DNA of 43,842 bases from Collinsella aerofaciens (lineage in GTDB: Bacteria; Actinomycetota; Coriobacteriia; Coriobacteriales; Coriobacteriaceae): assembly GCF_009876115.1 (NCBI RefSeq), contig NZ_WWSY01000016.1:1-43842 (forward strand). The letters are read 5' to 3'. Positions 7,253 to 16,100 of this stretch are shown here, piece after piece. Numbering within the stretch: the stretch's first letter is position 1; every line of letters begins with the position of its first letter. The position numbers were made by a program, and so were the translations under genes. Under the pieces are notes generated by a model. It did not search any database. It was not told the origin of the DNA and saw nothing but the letters and a program-made list of their open reading frames with translations.

Positions 7253-8335
7253 CTATCGCACGAAGTACCAGGGGCTTTCCTGCACGGTGGGCTCCAGCGC
7301 GATGCCCGTGCGCTCGCGGAACAGATCCATGTCCTGCGATTTCTCCGTCCACCACGCGTTGGGCTTAAAGGTCATGCTCTCAACGATATGGCCGACAAAG
7401 GCACTGTTGCGCAGCTTGGAAAAATTGGTGTTCATAATCAGGATGGACGCGAGCACCAGCACGATGCCCAGGACCTTGATCGCGCCGGCGGGCTCGGCGT
7501 AGATGCCAATACCGACCAGAACGGTCGCCACGGTTTCGAACGAAGCCACGACCGGCACCTTCGATGTCTCAAGATCCATCGAAAGGCCCTGCATATAGAA
7601 GATGTACGCAAGAGCCGTCGGAATAAAGCCAAAGCCTACGAACAGCAGAATGAGTTGCGGGGACATTGCCGCGGCTACATCGGACCACGGAGCCGAAAGC
7701 ACCGCCATAAAGCATCCGCCAAAAACAAAGCCCCAAAACGTCACCGCCAGCGGATGCAGTGTCTTGGTGGCCATGCGGCTAAACACAGCCAGCAACGCGC
7801 CGCAAAGTCCGGCGATCACACCCGACGCGACGCCCCAAGCCGAGAAATGGAAACCAGACAGGTCGCCGCTCGTCACCGCGAGCACGCAACCCACAATGTT
7901 AAAGACGATGGCGACGAGCTTGTTGGGGGTCACGTCCTCGCGATAAAGCACGCGGCCAAGCGCGACGCCAAACACCGGCGAGGTGTAGAGCAGCACCGAG
8001 GCCGTGGACATGCCCACCTCGCCCATGCACTCGTAATAGCAGGTGTTGGCGACGGCTAAACCGACGATACCGACAAGCGCGCAGGGAACAAGCTCTTTAG
8101 GACTTGCCTTGAACAGAGCCAGGGGACCCGAGGCTTTTCCCTCACGAGCACCTCCCTGGCAACCCATAAATGCCAAGACCGGAGCCATTAAGACGGCACC
8201 CGACAACAGGCGAAAGGCCGCCATACTCTGAGACGAAACACCCAGGGCCGATATTCCGTTAACAAAGATTCCGATGGTGCCCCACATAAGCGCGGCGATC
8301 AGCACCAGCACATAGCCCAGATTGCTTTTCTTCAA
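7253..8335 (-). CDS. EamA/DMT-family transporter
   Basis: The 360-residue protein has ten hydrophobic segments in two EamA repeats (about 5-155 and 170-305), with the typical start LVLIAALMWGTIGIFVNG. These transporters usually export or import amino acids, nucleosides or other small metabolites. After the last membrane segment there is a 55-residue polar C-terminal extension (from NFSKLRNSAFVGHI), which most family members lack. The start is a TTG, 7 nt behind GAGGAGG; no ATG fits better. Its own operator-like site (8374-8395) resembles those of gntR1 and the PTS operon. Export of the amino acid freed by deglycation, such as lysine, would fit but is inference. Confidence 0.87.
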   Translation of the reverse strand: MKKSNLGYVLVLIAALMWGTIGIFVNGISALGVSSQSMAAFRLLSGAVLMAPVLAFMGCQGGAREGKASGPLALFKASPKELVPCALVGIVGLAVANTCYYECMGEVGMSTASVLLYTSPVFGVALGRVLYREDVTPNKLVAIVFNIVGCVLAVTSGDLSGFHFSAWGVASGVIAGLCGALLAVFSRMATKTLHPLAVTFWGFVFGGCFMAVLSAPWSDVAAAMSPQLILLFVGFGFIPTALAYIFYMQGLSMDLETSKVPVVASFETVATVLVGIGIYAEPAGAIKVLGIVLVLASILIMNTNFSKLRNSAFVGHIVESMTFKPNAWWTEKSQDMDLFRERTGIALEPTVQESPWYFVR

Positions 8336-8373
8336 CGCAGCCTCCTCGGTATCGTTTCCAATATGTTTCGTAC

Positions 8374-8395
8374 TACGTTATAGTCGTTATATACA
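8374..8395. promoter_or_regulatory. Putative GntR1 operator upstream of the EamA gene
   Basis: On the minus strand TATATAACGACTATAACGTA lies about 40 bp before the TTG start. It matches the PTS site (TATAACGTCTTATACG) in most positions, giving a shared TATAACGWCT core followed by an ATA/ACG half. It supports joint control of the transporter and the PTS by GntR1. Confidence 0.45.
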
Positions 8396-8465
8396 TTTTT
8401 CAAGACACAAATCGGCGAGCGGAAAAGTGATCCGTTTTCCTCCGTCCCCAGCGGATTACTTGGCG

Positions 8466-8530
8466 GTTGCGGTGAAATAGTTCCTAAATAGAGGCTTCAA
8501 GCCCCCAAACAGGAACTATTCCACCGCAAC
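8466..8530. repeat. 20-bp inverted repeat between the second SIS gene and EamA
   Basis: GTTGCGGTGAAATAGTTCCT (8466-8485) pairs with 8511-8530 at 19 of 20 positions. The 25-nt loop carries a small GGCT/AGCC hairpin. No T-run follows on the minus strand, so it is not a standard terminator, although it would separate the SIS transcript from the EamA promoter. Confidence 0.6.
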
Positions 8531-8566
8531 TTATGAGGACATCGAGCTGTTAGGCCGCTCTATCCC

Positions 8567-9559
8567 CTAGTAGTCCAGCTTCCACATGTAGCGGCGCGTC
8601 ATGTAGTCCTTGTGGGTGACGGCAGAGAGCGCACGCATGTGCACGTTGTTGAGGATCGGCGCAAAGATCAGGTGGTTGAAGTATTCGCTCACGCTGTCCT
8701 TGATGTCGTTGAGGCCGAGCTCCTTGGCGTCGAGCTGATAGACGCGCTCGCCACCGTACTGGTTGACGAAGCGGATGCCGCGCTCATCGTTGCAGCGACT
8801 GCGGCCGACGCTGATGAGCTGGAACAGCGAGGTGCGCTTGTCCAGAATCTCGAAGGGGCCGTGGAAGAAGTCGCAAGTGTTGATGGTGCAGGAATCGATC
8901 TGCAGCATCTCCTGCACGTTGCAGATGCTAAAGACGTAGGCGGCACCAAAGAGCGGGCCCTGGGCCATGACGTTGATGCAGGGCTTGTCGGCATTCTGCT
9001 CGGCCCACTTGGCAGCGAGCGGACGGGTGTACTCGAAGGCCTTGCGGTAGATGGGATCGACCAAGTCGAAGGCGGCCATGGCGGTCTCGTACTCGGCATA
9101 GCCCTCGGTCTGCTGTGTGAGCTCCATGGCGATCATGGTCACGACGGCGGAGTTGGTGCGGCCCATGCAGGACTCGTCGATGGCAAGGCTGTCGTACTGG
9201 ATCTTGTAATCGCAGACCTCGGTGAGGCCGGACTCGTCAACATAGATGGCGATGGTGCTGGCGCCGTGGTCCTTGGCGACCTGGGCGGCGACGATGGTCT
9301 CCTTGGTGCCGCGCATGGACACGACGACAGCCAGGGTGTTCTCGTTGACGTAGGCCGGGGTGGCGTGCACGAACTCGTTGCTGGTGTAGCTGGAGCTCGC
9401 GACCTGCGTGGCCTCGTGCTCCATAAAGTACTGGGCAGGATAGTTGCCGCCGTTGGATCCGCCGGCGCCAATCCACACGACGCGCTTGATGCCGCCCTTG
9501 TCTGCCTTGTCAGCCAAAACCTGGGAGACGACGTCTTTAACCTGTTCCTGAGTAGTCAT
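8567..9559 (-). CDS. Second SIS-domain deglycase, FrlB/FraB/GfrE-like
   Basis: This 330-residue paralogue of the first SIS enzyme shares the two-SIS layout, the HGPFE motif and the ending MTRRYMWKLDY. Glu217 (QEMLQ) and His233 (FFHGPFE) again lie 16 residues apart, as in FraB. The acidic residue before the His motif differs (CDFFHG here, GEYFHG in the first), so the two enzymes probably prefer different substrates, for instance fructosyl against glucosyl amino acid 6-phosphates, as GfrF and GfrE do in Salmonella. The gene is divergent from gntR2 and has operator-like repeats in the shared region, which indicates control separate from the PTS operon. The ATG is preceded by AGAAAGG. Confidence 0.8.
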   Translation of the reverse strand: MTTQEQVKDVVSQVLADKADKGGIKRVVWIGAGGSNGGNYPAQYFMEHEATQVASSSYTSNEFVHATPAYVNENTLAVVVSMRGTKETIVAAQVAKDHGASTIAIYVDESGLTEVCDYKIQYDSLAIDESCMGRTNSAVVTMIAMELTQQTEGYAEYETAMAAFDLVDPIYRKAFEYTRPLAAKWAEQNADKPCINVMAQGPLFGAAYVFSICNVQEMLQIDSCTINTCDFFHGPFEILDKRTSLFQLISVGRSRCNDERGIRFVNQYGGERVYQLDAKELGLNDIKDSVSEYFNHLIFAPILNNVHMRALSAVTHKDYMTRRYMWKLDY

Positions 9560-9597
9560 CGTGCATCAGCCTTTCTTCTCGTTTGATGCTGTCGATG

Positions 9598-9758
9598 GCA
9601 TACAAGTTACATACATGTTTTGGCGATGTCGACTAGTTGTATGCTATATTTGTCTTAGAAATTTTGCTGGTAAAGTTTTCGGCAATCCATTACCAGCGGT
9701 TTTGTTGTCATGTTGGATACATGCTTGGTTCAGTAAGCATACAAGTTAGATACAGGTT
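9598..9758. promoter_or_regulatory. GntR2 operator repeats in the divergent promoter region
   Basis: GCATACAAGTTACATACA (9598-9615) and GCATACAAGTTAGATACA (9737-9754) match at 17 of 18 positions. A partial inverted copy, CTAGTTGTATGC, lies at 9633-9644, and GATACATGC at about 9716. One copy is about 40 bp before the second SIS start and the other just before the gntR2 start. This is the expected layout for a regulator that controls itself and a divergent target. Confidence 0.65.
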
Positions 9759-9764
9759 GTTCGC

Positions 9765-10487
9765 ATGAGCACTTCGTCAAAAAGGAACTTGGCCCAATAC
9801 GAGCGTCTGGCGAGTACGCTGCGTGACCGCATCGCCGCCGGCACCTACGCACGCGGAGACAAGCTGCCGTCCGAGATGGAACTCATGGGCGAATCGGGGC
9901 TTTCGCGCAGCACCGTGCGCCACGCGCTTAAGGTGTTAGTTGACGAGGGCCTGATTCGTACCGAGCGCGGGCGCGGCGCCTTTGTGGCCGAAACGCCAGC
10001 GCTCCACGAGAACAACCTGGTGTTTTCGAGCTACACGGCACAGGTCCAGGGTCAGGGCATGAAGCCCACCACGCGCACCGTGGACTCGGGCTTTGCCAAG
10101 GCGGCCGGCAGCATAGCCAAGTTCTTTGACGCCGCCGTGGGCAGCAAGCTCGTCAAACTTGTCCGCCTGCGCTATCTGGACGATGCGCCGCTGTGTCTGG
10201 AGACCACCTATCTGCCGCCGAGCTTTGGGTCGCTCATCGATCGCGACATCAACGGATCGCTCTACGCCACGCTGCGCCAGGAGTTCCATCGTGCGCCGGC
10301 ACAGGGGCACAAGACCTTTGAGGTATGCTATGCATCGCAAAACGAGGCGTTTTTGCTCAACGTCGAGCGCGGGCAGGCACTGATCCTTATCACCGACTAC
10401 GTCTACGACACCGACGGCCGCCCGCTCCATGTCTCCAAACGCATCCAACGCACCGACCGCGCCAAATACACCGAGCCCATCGGCTAA
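9765..10487 (+). CDS. GntR-family (HutC/UTRA) transcriptional regulator 2
   Basis: The 240-residue protein has a GntR winged helix (about 12-80; LPSEMELMGESGLSRSTVRH) and a UTRA domain (about 95-235; PLCLETTYLPPSFGSLI). It is divergent from the second SIS gene, with repeated operator-like sequences between them. It should therefore regulate that enzyme and itself, probably sensing a phosphorylated glycated amine or sugar amine. The two regulators of the island are only distantly alike and have different candidate operators, so they are not redundant copies. The ribosome site is weak (AGGTTGTTCGC before ATG). Confidence 0.88.
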   Translation: MSTSSKRNLAQYERLASTLRDRIAAGTYARGDKLPSEMELMGESGLSRSTVRHALKVLVDEGLIRTERGRGAFVAETPALHENNLVFSSYTAQVQGQGMKPTTRTVDSGFAKAAGSIAKFFDAAVGSKLVKLVRLRYLDDAPLCLETTYLPPSFGSLIDRDINGSLYATLRQEFHRAPAQGHKTFEVCYASQNEAFLLNVERGQALILITDYVYDTDGRPLHVSKRIQRTDRAKYTEPIG

Positions 10488-10520
10488 CCTGCCAAAATAA
10501 ACCTGTCCCTAAATGGTAGG
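10488..10520. repeat. Small palindromic element at the convergent gene ends
   Basis: CCTGCCAAAAT and ATGGTAGG flank CCTGTCCCT between the ends of gntR2 and the GNAT gene, and the element contains the stop codon of the latter. It resembles the element at 1081-1113 (CCTACCAAAA, TTTTGGTAGG). It may serve as a bidirectional terminator. Confidence 0.45.
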
Positions 10521-11099
10521 TTTGAGAAGGTCGGGGAACCAGGTTGGTTTGGGTTGGTTAGGGACGCGCTCGGCTAGGATCAGCTCCATCCAGCACATGT
10601 CGTACCAGCGACCGAACTTTTGGGCGCAGCGGTCGAAGGCTCCCACCAGGCGATATCCCATATGGGCATGGAAATCCTGGCTGTTGTGCGTCAGGTACTC
10701 GTCGTCCTTGTCGTGCGGCACGGCGATGAGCGCGCACATGTTGGTGATGCCCATCGCGACCAGGCACTGCTTGAGCGCGTCGTGCAACCTGCGACCCAGT
10801 CCGCCGTGGCGCACGTCGCGCGCCAGGTAGATCGATGTCTCGACCGACCAGTCGTACGCCTCGCGGCTGTTGAGCGGACTCACATAGGCATAGCCTACCG
10901 GGCGCCCGTCCAGCTCCATCACCAGATACGGATAGCGCTTGAGCGTACGCTCGATGCGCCCGGCGAACTCCTCAACGCTCGGCACCTCGTATTCGCAGGT
11001 AATCGCCGTCTGGCGCACATATGGCTCATAGATGGCAAGCAGCGCTGGCGCATCATCGGGCGTCGCCAGGCGAATCGTCGGCTCGGACATCTCGGTCAC
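10509..11099 (-). CDS. GNAT acetyltransferase, phosphinothricin acetyltransferase-like
   Basis: This 196-residue GNAT enzyme carries the Bar/Pat-like pattern: IRLATPDDAPALLAIYEPYV at the start, VMELDGRPVGYAYVSP (strand 4), the acetyl-CoA loop in DVRHGGLGRRLHDAL and LIAVPHDKDDEYLTHNSQDF. It should acetylate a small amine substrate with acetyl-CoA; the substrate is not clear. A GTG start is likely, since GGAGAGGGG lies 4-9 nt before it. An in-frame ATG nine bases further on (MSEPTIRL) is the alternative. It lies behind the threonine aldolase terminator, so it probably has its own promoter or depends on read-through. Confidence 0.85.
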   Translation of the reverse strand: MTEMSEPTIRLATPDDAPALLAIYEPYVRQTAITCEYEVPSVEEFAGRIERTLKRYPYLVMELDGRPVGYAYVSPLNSREAYDWSVETSIYLARDVRHGGLGRRLHDALKQCLVAMGITNMCALIAVPHDKDDEYLTHNSQDFHAHMGYRLVGAFDRCAQKFGRWYDMCWMELILAERVPNQPKPTWFPDLLKPTI

Positions 11100-11114
11100 A
11101 CAACCCCTCTCCCT

Positions 11115-11159
11115 CAAAAGCAAAGGCCGCCCTGCGCCAAACCCAAGCGCAAGGCGGCC
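11115..11159 (-). terminator. Terminator of the threonine aldolase operon
   Basis: A 13-bp stem with one mismatch (11125-11137 with 11147-11159) is followed on the minus strand by TTTGCTTTT. It lies between the aldolase stop and the GNAT start. Confidence 0.8.
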
Positions 11160-11176
11160 CTCGTCATTGCATCAAG

Positions 11177-12202
11177 CTACAGGACAGCCGCCAGCGCGTC
11201 GATGTCCTCCTGCGTCGTGGCCCAGCTGGTGCAAAAGCGCACCACCGTGTGGGTCTCGTCGTACTTTTCCCAGTACTCGATCGAGGCATGCTCGCGAATG
11301 CGGGCCATATCCTCGTTGGGCAGAATCACGAACTGTTGGTTCGTAGGCGTCTCCAAGAAGAACTCGTAGCCGCGCTCATGCAGCACGCGGCGCAGCGCCT
11401 GAGCCGTCTCAATCGCCTGGCGCCCGATCTCAAAATACAGGCCATTGGTAAAGAGCGCCTCAAACTGCACGCCCGTCAGGCGGCCCTTGGCCAACAGCGC
11501 GCCGTGCTGCTTAATACGCGGAATGGGATGCGCCGGGGCGTGCATGCCGCAGAACACCACAGCCTCGCCGCAGAGCGCGCCGCACTTGGTGCCGCCAATG
11601 TAGAATACGTCGCACAGCTGCGCCAGCTCGGGCAGGGTAATGTCGCACTCATCGGCCGCCAGCGCATAGGCCAGGCGGGCACCATCCACAAACAGCGGAA
11701 TCTCGTGCTTCTGGCACACCGCATAAATTTCGGTCAGCTCGGCCTTGGAGTACAGCGTGCCGTACTCGGTCGATAGGCTCACGTACACGGCGCCCGGAAA
11801 CACCATGTGCTCGCAGCTCTCATTTTCGTAGAACACCTGGATATAGTTCTCGAGGTCCTCGGCGTGCATCTTGCCCTCGTAGCCGGGGATAGTGAGCACC
11901 TTGTGGCCGCCAAACTCGATGGCGCCCGCCTCGTGGCAGGCAACGTGGCCGGTCTCGGCGGCAACCACGCCCTCGTACGGCGCGAGCAGCATGTCAATCA
12001 CCGTCGCGTTGGTCTGCGTGCCGCCCACCAGCAAAAACACGTCGGCATCGGGAGCCTGACAGGCCTCGCGGATAAGCTGCTTGGCACGCTCGGTATGTGC
12101 ATCGGTGCCGTAGCCGGGCTGCGGTTCCATATTGGTGTCGACGAGCGCTTGCAGCACCGCCGGATGTGCACCGTGGGAATAGTCATTGTTGAACGCGAGC
12201 AT
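11177..12202 (-). CDS. Low-specificity L-threonine aldolase
   Basis: This 341-residue PLP enzyme of the beta-eliminating lyase/threonine aldolase family splits L-threonine (and allo-threonine) into glycine and acetaldehyde. The PLP lysine is Lys206 in YIGGTKCGAL. Asp173 in LFVDGARLAYA should contact the pyridine nitrogen, and the glycine-rich VGGTQTNATV (59-68) binds the phosphate. Length is typical of the family. It lies 45 bp after the PAP2 gene and is closed by a good terminator, so it is probably the last gene of an mfd-PAP2-aldolase transcript. No strong ribosome site precedes the ATG; AGAGAGGATTGCC lies close by. Confidence 0.92.
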   Translation of the reverse strand: MLAFNNDYSHGAHPAVLQALVDTNMEPQPGYGTDAHTERAKQLIREACQAPDADVFLLVGGTQTNATVIDMLLAPYEGVVAAETGHVACHEAGAIEFGGHKVLTIPGYEGKMHAEDLENYIQVFYENESCEHMVFPGAVYVSLSTEYGTLYSKAELTEIYAVCQKHEIPLFVDGARLAYALAADECDITLPELAQLCDVFYIGGTKCGALCGEAVVFCGMHAPAHPIPRIKQHGALLAKGRLTGVQFEALFTNGLYFEIGRQAIETAQALRRVLHERGYEFFLETPTNQQFVILPNEDMARIREHASIEYWEKYDETHTVVRFCTSWATTQEDIDALAAVL

Positions 12203-12247
12203 GGCAATCCTCTCTTACCAGGTATCGGCCAGATGATTCAGGTGGGG

Positions 12248-13111
12248 CTATTGTACGCCGTGAGGATAGGCAATGCGCGCGGCAAGGCACTCAAGTGCCA
12301 ACACCAGGGCAAAGCCGCAACTCACGTCAGTCAAAAAGTGCGCTCCGATCACGATACGACCAAAGGCGACGAGCGCCGCAACCACAGCCGCCGCCCAAAA
12401 GACCACGCGACGGCGCGAGGGCTTTTCCTTAAAGGCCGCCGCGGGAAGCCCGGCGAGCATAAGGCCGATCGCCGCGTGCGCCGTATGTCCGCTCGCAAAC
12501 GACTTGAAGCCGTCCCTGATCACGCCAGCGGCGATATAGGCCCACTTGTCGGGGTTGCCGATCACCCACCACGGCTGAAAATTGAGCCCCGGCGTGACCT
12601 CGATCACGCGCATGCGCGGGCGTGACCACAGCGGTTTGACGATCACGTTGAGGATGATGGCTTGGGCAACCCACACGGCAAGCACCATCAGCGCCCAGCG
12701 CGTGAGCTCGTCGGGGTCGGTGTCGCGCGTAAGGCGATAGACGATGAGGTTGGCGGCGATGACCAGCACAAACGTCAGCACCAGCTGAGCCGCGATGAGT
12801 TTGCCGCCAACCCGCAGGGACGAAATAATCTCGTAGCCGGCCAGACCGACATTGACAAGGATGCCGAGCACGGCGAGCCATTTGCTCCCCCTGGAGTCGG
12901 GACGCGCCGCGCGCACAAGCATGACGCCCGCGATGCTCGCCGTCAGCTCGAACGGCAGCTCGCCGGCGGCCTCGATAAAACGGCCGTACATGCTACCGAT
13001 GTTGAACAGCGCACTCGAGATCTGATAATCGAAGAAGCTGCCCACGCCCAGGCAAAGGGCAAGGATAACCGCTATAGCAGCGGCGTCTTTCTTATAGATG
13101 TACCCGAACAT
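12248..13111 (-). CDS. PAP2-family membrane phosphatase
   Basis: The 287-residue protein has six or seven membrane segments and the three phosphatase motifs of the PAP2 superfamily: Lys159 to Arg164-Pro165 (KPLWSRP), Ser207-Gly208-His209 (SFASGHTAHA), and Arg252, His258 and Asp262 (GRIVIGAHFLTDV). Members remove phosphate from lipid phosphates such as undecaprenyl pyrophosphate or phosphatidate at the outer membrane face. The spacing between motifs is normal, so activity is likely. It follows mfd by 56 bp and precedes the aldolase, with a GAAAGGA ribosome site. The specific lipid substrate cannot be told from sequence. Confidence 0.85.
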   Translation of the reverse strand: MFGYIYKKDAAAIAVILALCLGVGSFFDYQISSALFNIGSMYGRFIEAAGELPFELTASIAGVMLVRAARPDSRGSKWLAVLGILVNVGLAGYEIISSLRVGGKLIAAQLVLTFVLVIAANLIVYRLTRDTDPDELTRWALMVLAVWVAQAIILNVIVKPLWSRPRMRVIEVTPGLNFQPWWVIGNPDKWAYIAAGVIRDGFKSFASGHTAHAAIGLMLAGLPAAAFKEKPSRRRVVFWAAAVVAALVAFGRIVIGAHFLTDVSCGFALVLALECLAARIAYPHGVQ

Positions 13112-13167
13112 ACTTTCCTTTCGATGGAACCAGATTGCCCAAATGGGGCGTTTGCAGCGTCGACCCG

Positions 13168-16100
13168 CTAGTCATCGTCGGACGCGCCCAGCTGCTGCAG
13201 CAACATGAGTGCCGCGGCCACCGGGCCGGTGCCGTCGTTGGCGTCGAGACCGCGACCCAGGCCGCTGCCCGCGCCGGCGCCCGCCTTGTAGGGCACCGAC
13301 AGCTTGCGGCTCTTGGGGAAGTTCACCGCGCCATAGCGGGTCTTAAGCTCATAGGCCACCTTCTTGGGCACGTCGACACCCAAAAACGTGATGCGACCGC
13401 CGCTGAGCGTGACGCTCTCGAGCCCCAGGCGCTCGCCGCGGATACGGATGCGCGCGCGGTTGAACAGGTTGAGTCCCGCCAACGGCAGCTCACCGTGCGC
13501 GGCCTCGGTCTCCTCCTGCACCTCGTCGATACTCTCCAGGTCCTCGGCGGCCGCGAGCTTGCGGTACACGAGCACGCGCTGGTCCACCGCCGGCAGGTAC
13601 TCCTCGGACAAGAAGTAATCGGCCGGCAGGTTAATGCCCACGCTCGCCGCCTCCACGCCGGCGTCGTCATCGCCGCGCGCCTCGGCCACGGCCTGGCCCA
13701 GCATCTGCGTAAACAGGTCAAAGCCCACGCTCGACAGGTTGCCGTGCTGCTCGGCGCCCATGAGCGAGCCGGCACCGCGGATCTCCAGGTCGCGCATGGC
13801 GATGCGCATGCCGCTGCCCAAGTCCTGGAACTCGGAAAGTGCGGTCAGGCGCGCCGTGGCCTCCTCGGTGAGCGGCAGCTCACCCGGGAACATAAAGTAC
13901 GCATAGGCCTGCGTGGCCGAGCGGCCCACACGGCCCTTAAGCTGGTAGAGCTGTGCCAGGCCCAGGCGCTGCGAATCCTCGATGATGAGCGTGTTGGCAG
14001 TCGCGTTATCGATGCCGCTCTCCACGATGGTCGTGGCGATGAGCACGTCGATCTTTTTGGTCGCGAACTCGATCATCACGTCCTCGACCTCGCGCGGGCT
14101 CATCTTGCCGTGCGCCACGCCCACGCGTGCCTCGGGCGCGGCCTCGTGCACGCGCGCCACGGCGTCGTCGATGGTTTTGACGCGGTTGGACACGTAGTAC
14201 ACCTGACCGCCGCGACCAACCTCCAGGCGAATCGCCGCGCTCACCACGTCGGGGTCATACTCCCCCACGTGCACGATCACGGGACGACGCCCAGTCGGCG
14301 GCGTGGTGATAAGGCTCATGTCGCGCACGCCGCTCATGGCCATCTGCATGGTTCGCGGAATCGGCGTTGCCGAAAGCGTGAGCACGTCAATCTGCTCGCG
14401 CAGGTTTTTGAGCTGCTCCTTGTGCTGCACGCCAAAGCGCTGCTCCTCGTCAATGATCACCAGGCCCAGGTTCTTGGGGTTCACGTCGGCCGAAAGCAGA
14501 CGATGCGTGCCGATAAGCACGTCGATCATGCCCTCGGCAAACGCCTTGAGTGCGCGCTTTTGCTGCGCCGGCGTACGGAAGCGGCTGAGCACCTCGACCT
14601 CGAGGCCAAACGGGGCAAAGCGCTCAAAGAACGTCTCGTAGTGCTGCTGAGCCAGAATGGTCGTGGGGCAGAGCACCATGACCTGGCGGCCGGAGTCAAC
14701 GCACTTAAACGCCGCGCGCAGGGCGACCTCGGTCTTGCCAAAGCCCACATCGCCGCACAGCAGGCGGTCCATAGGCTTGGGCGCCTCCATGTCGGCCTTA
14801 ATGTCGGCGATGGCCTCCAGCTGGTCGCGCGTCTCGTCGTAAGGGAAGCTCTGCTCCATCTCGATCTGCTCGGGCGTGTCGGGCGGGCAGGCGATACCGG
14901 TAATCGACGAGCGGCGCGTATACAGGTCGACCAGGTCGAACGCCAGCTTTTTGGCGTTCTTGCGCGCTTTGTTGGTGGCACGCGTCCAGTCGGCGGTGTT
15001 GAGCCTGGTCAGGCGCGGCTTATCGCCGTCGGGGCCAACATAGCGTGTGATGCGGTCGACCTGCTCCAGCGGCACGTAGAGCTTGTCGCCGTCGGCATAT
15101 TCCAGCAAAAAGTAGTCGCGCTCCTTGCCGCCCACTTCCTGGCGCGCGATCTCGCTAAAGAGCGCGATGCCGTGAGTGGCGTGCACCACGTAGTCACCCG
15201 GCTTAAACGGGAAGGTAATCTGCGTAATGTCCACCTTGCGACGGCTGCGCGCGCGGTTGGCGTCCATGCGGGCATTGAGGTCGGCAATGGAGAACACGGC
15301 CAGGTTGGCATCGGGCACCACCACGCCCTGCGGCAGGGCGGCATCGACAAAGGTCACGCGCCCGCGCGAGATGGTGGGCACGGCGGCACCGGCGGCAGCC
15401 TGGGCGGCACCCGCCTCGAGTGAGCGGGCGTTGAGCGCATCTGCCTTGCGCTCGCGAATGGAAGCATGGGCCTCCTGGCGGGCGGCGCGATCGGCAGAAT
15501 CCGCCGCTGCAACGCGCACATGGTCGCCAATGACGCCTGCGTTTTCGGGCGCGGCCGTTAGCGATTCCTCAAAGGTAATGCCCTCGTCACCAAAGGTGAG
15601 CTCCATCGACTCGCGCGCACCGCGGTCGGGGATGGCAAACACGCAGGCGTAGCGCTTGCCCACGACTTCCTGAATGCGCGTCATAAAGCGATTGTCCGAG
15701 CCTGCGATGGCTGGCTGCTCAATCTTGAGCTCGGCCGTCACCGCACCGCCGGCACGGATGAGGCTTACGTAGTTCAGGCGCTGCTGGGCACCAAAGTCGA
15801 GCTGCTGGGCGCGCACGTACAAGCCGTCTAGACGGTCAACCCCCGCCTCGCCGGCACGGGTCTCGATATCCTCGTAGGCGCGCAGGCAGTCGTCGAACAG
15901 CGAGCGCGGCTCGGACAGCACCACGAGCGCCTTGCCACTCACGTGCGACAGCGGGCTCACGGTTTGGCCGTACATCACCGGCAAAAAGCGGTCGAGCTCG
16001 GGCGTGACGATGCGCGCATCCACCATCTCGAGCAGCGCTGCCAGTTTGCTGTCGTCCTGGCTGGCGCGATAGAGCGCCACATGCATGTTGTGGACGGCCT

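Noticed and set aside
13135..15423. 762-codon plus-strand ORF opposite mfd
   Set aside because: It lies entirely inside mfd, has a His/Arg/Ala-rich composition typical of antisense frames in GC-rich genes, and no family pattern.
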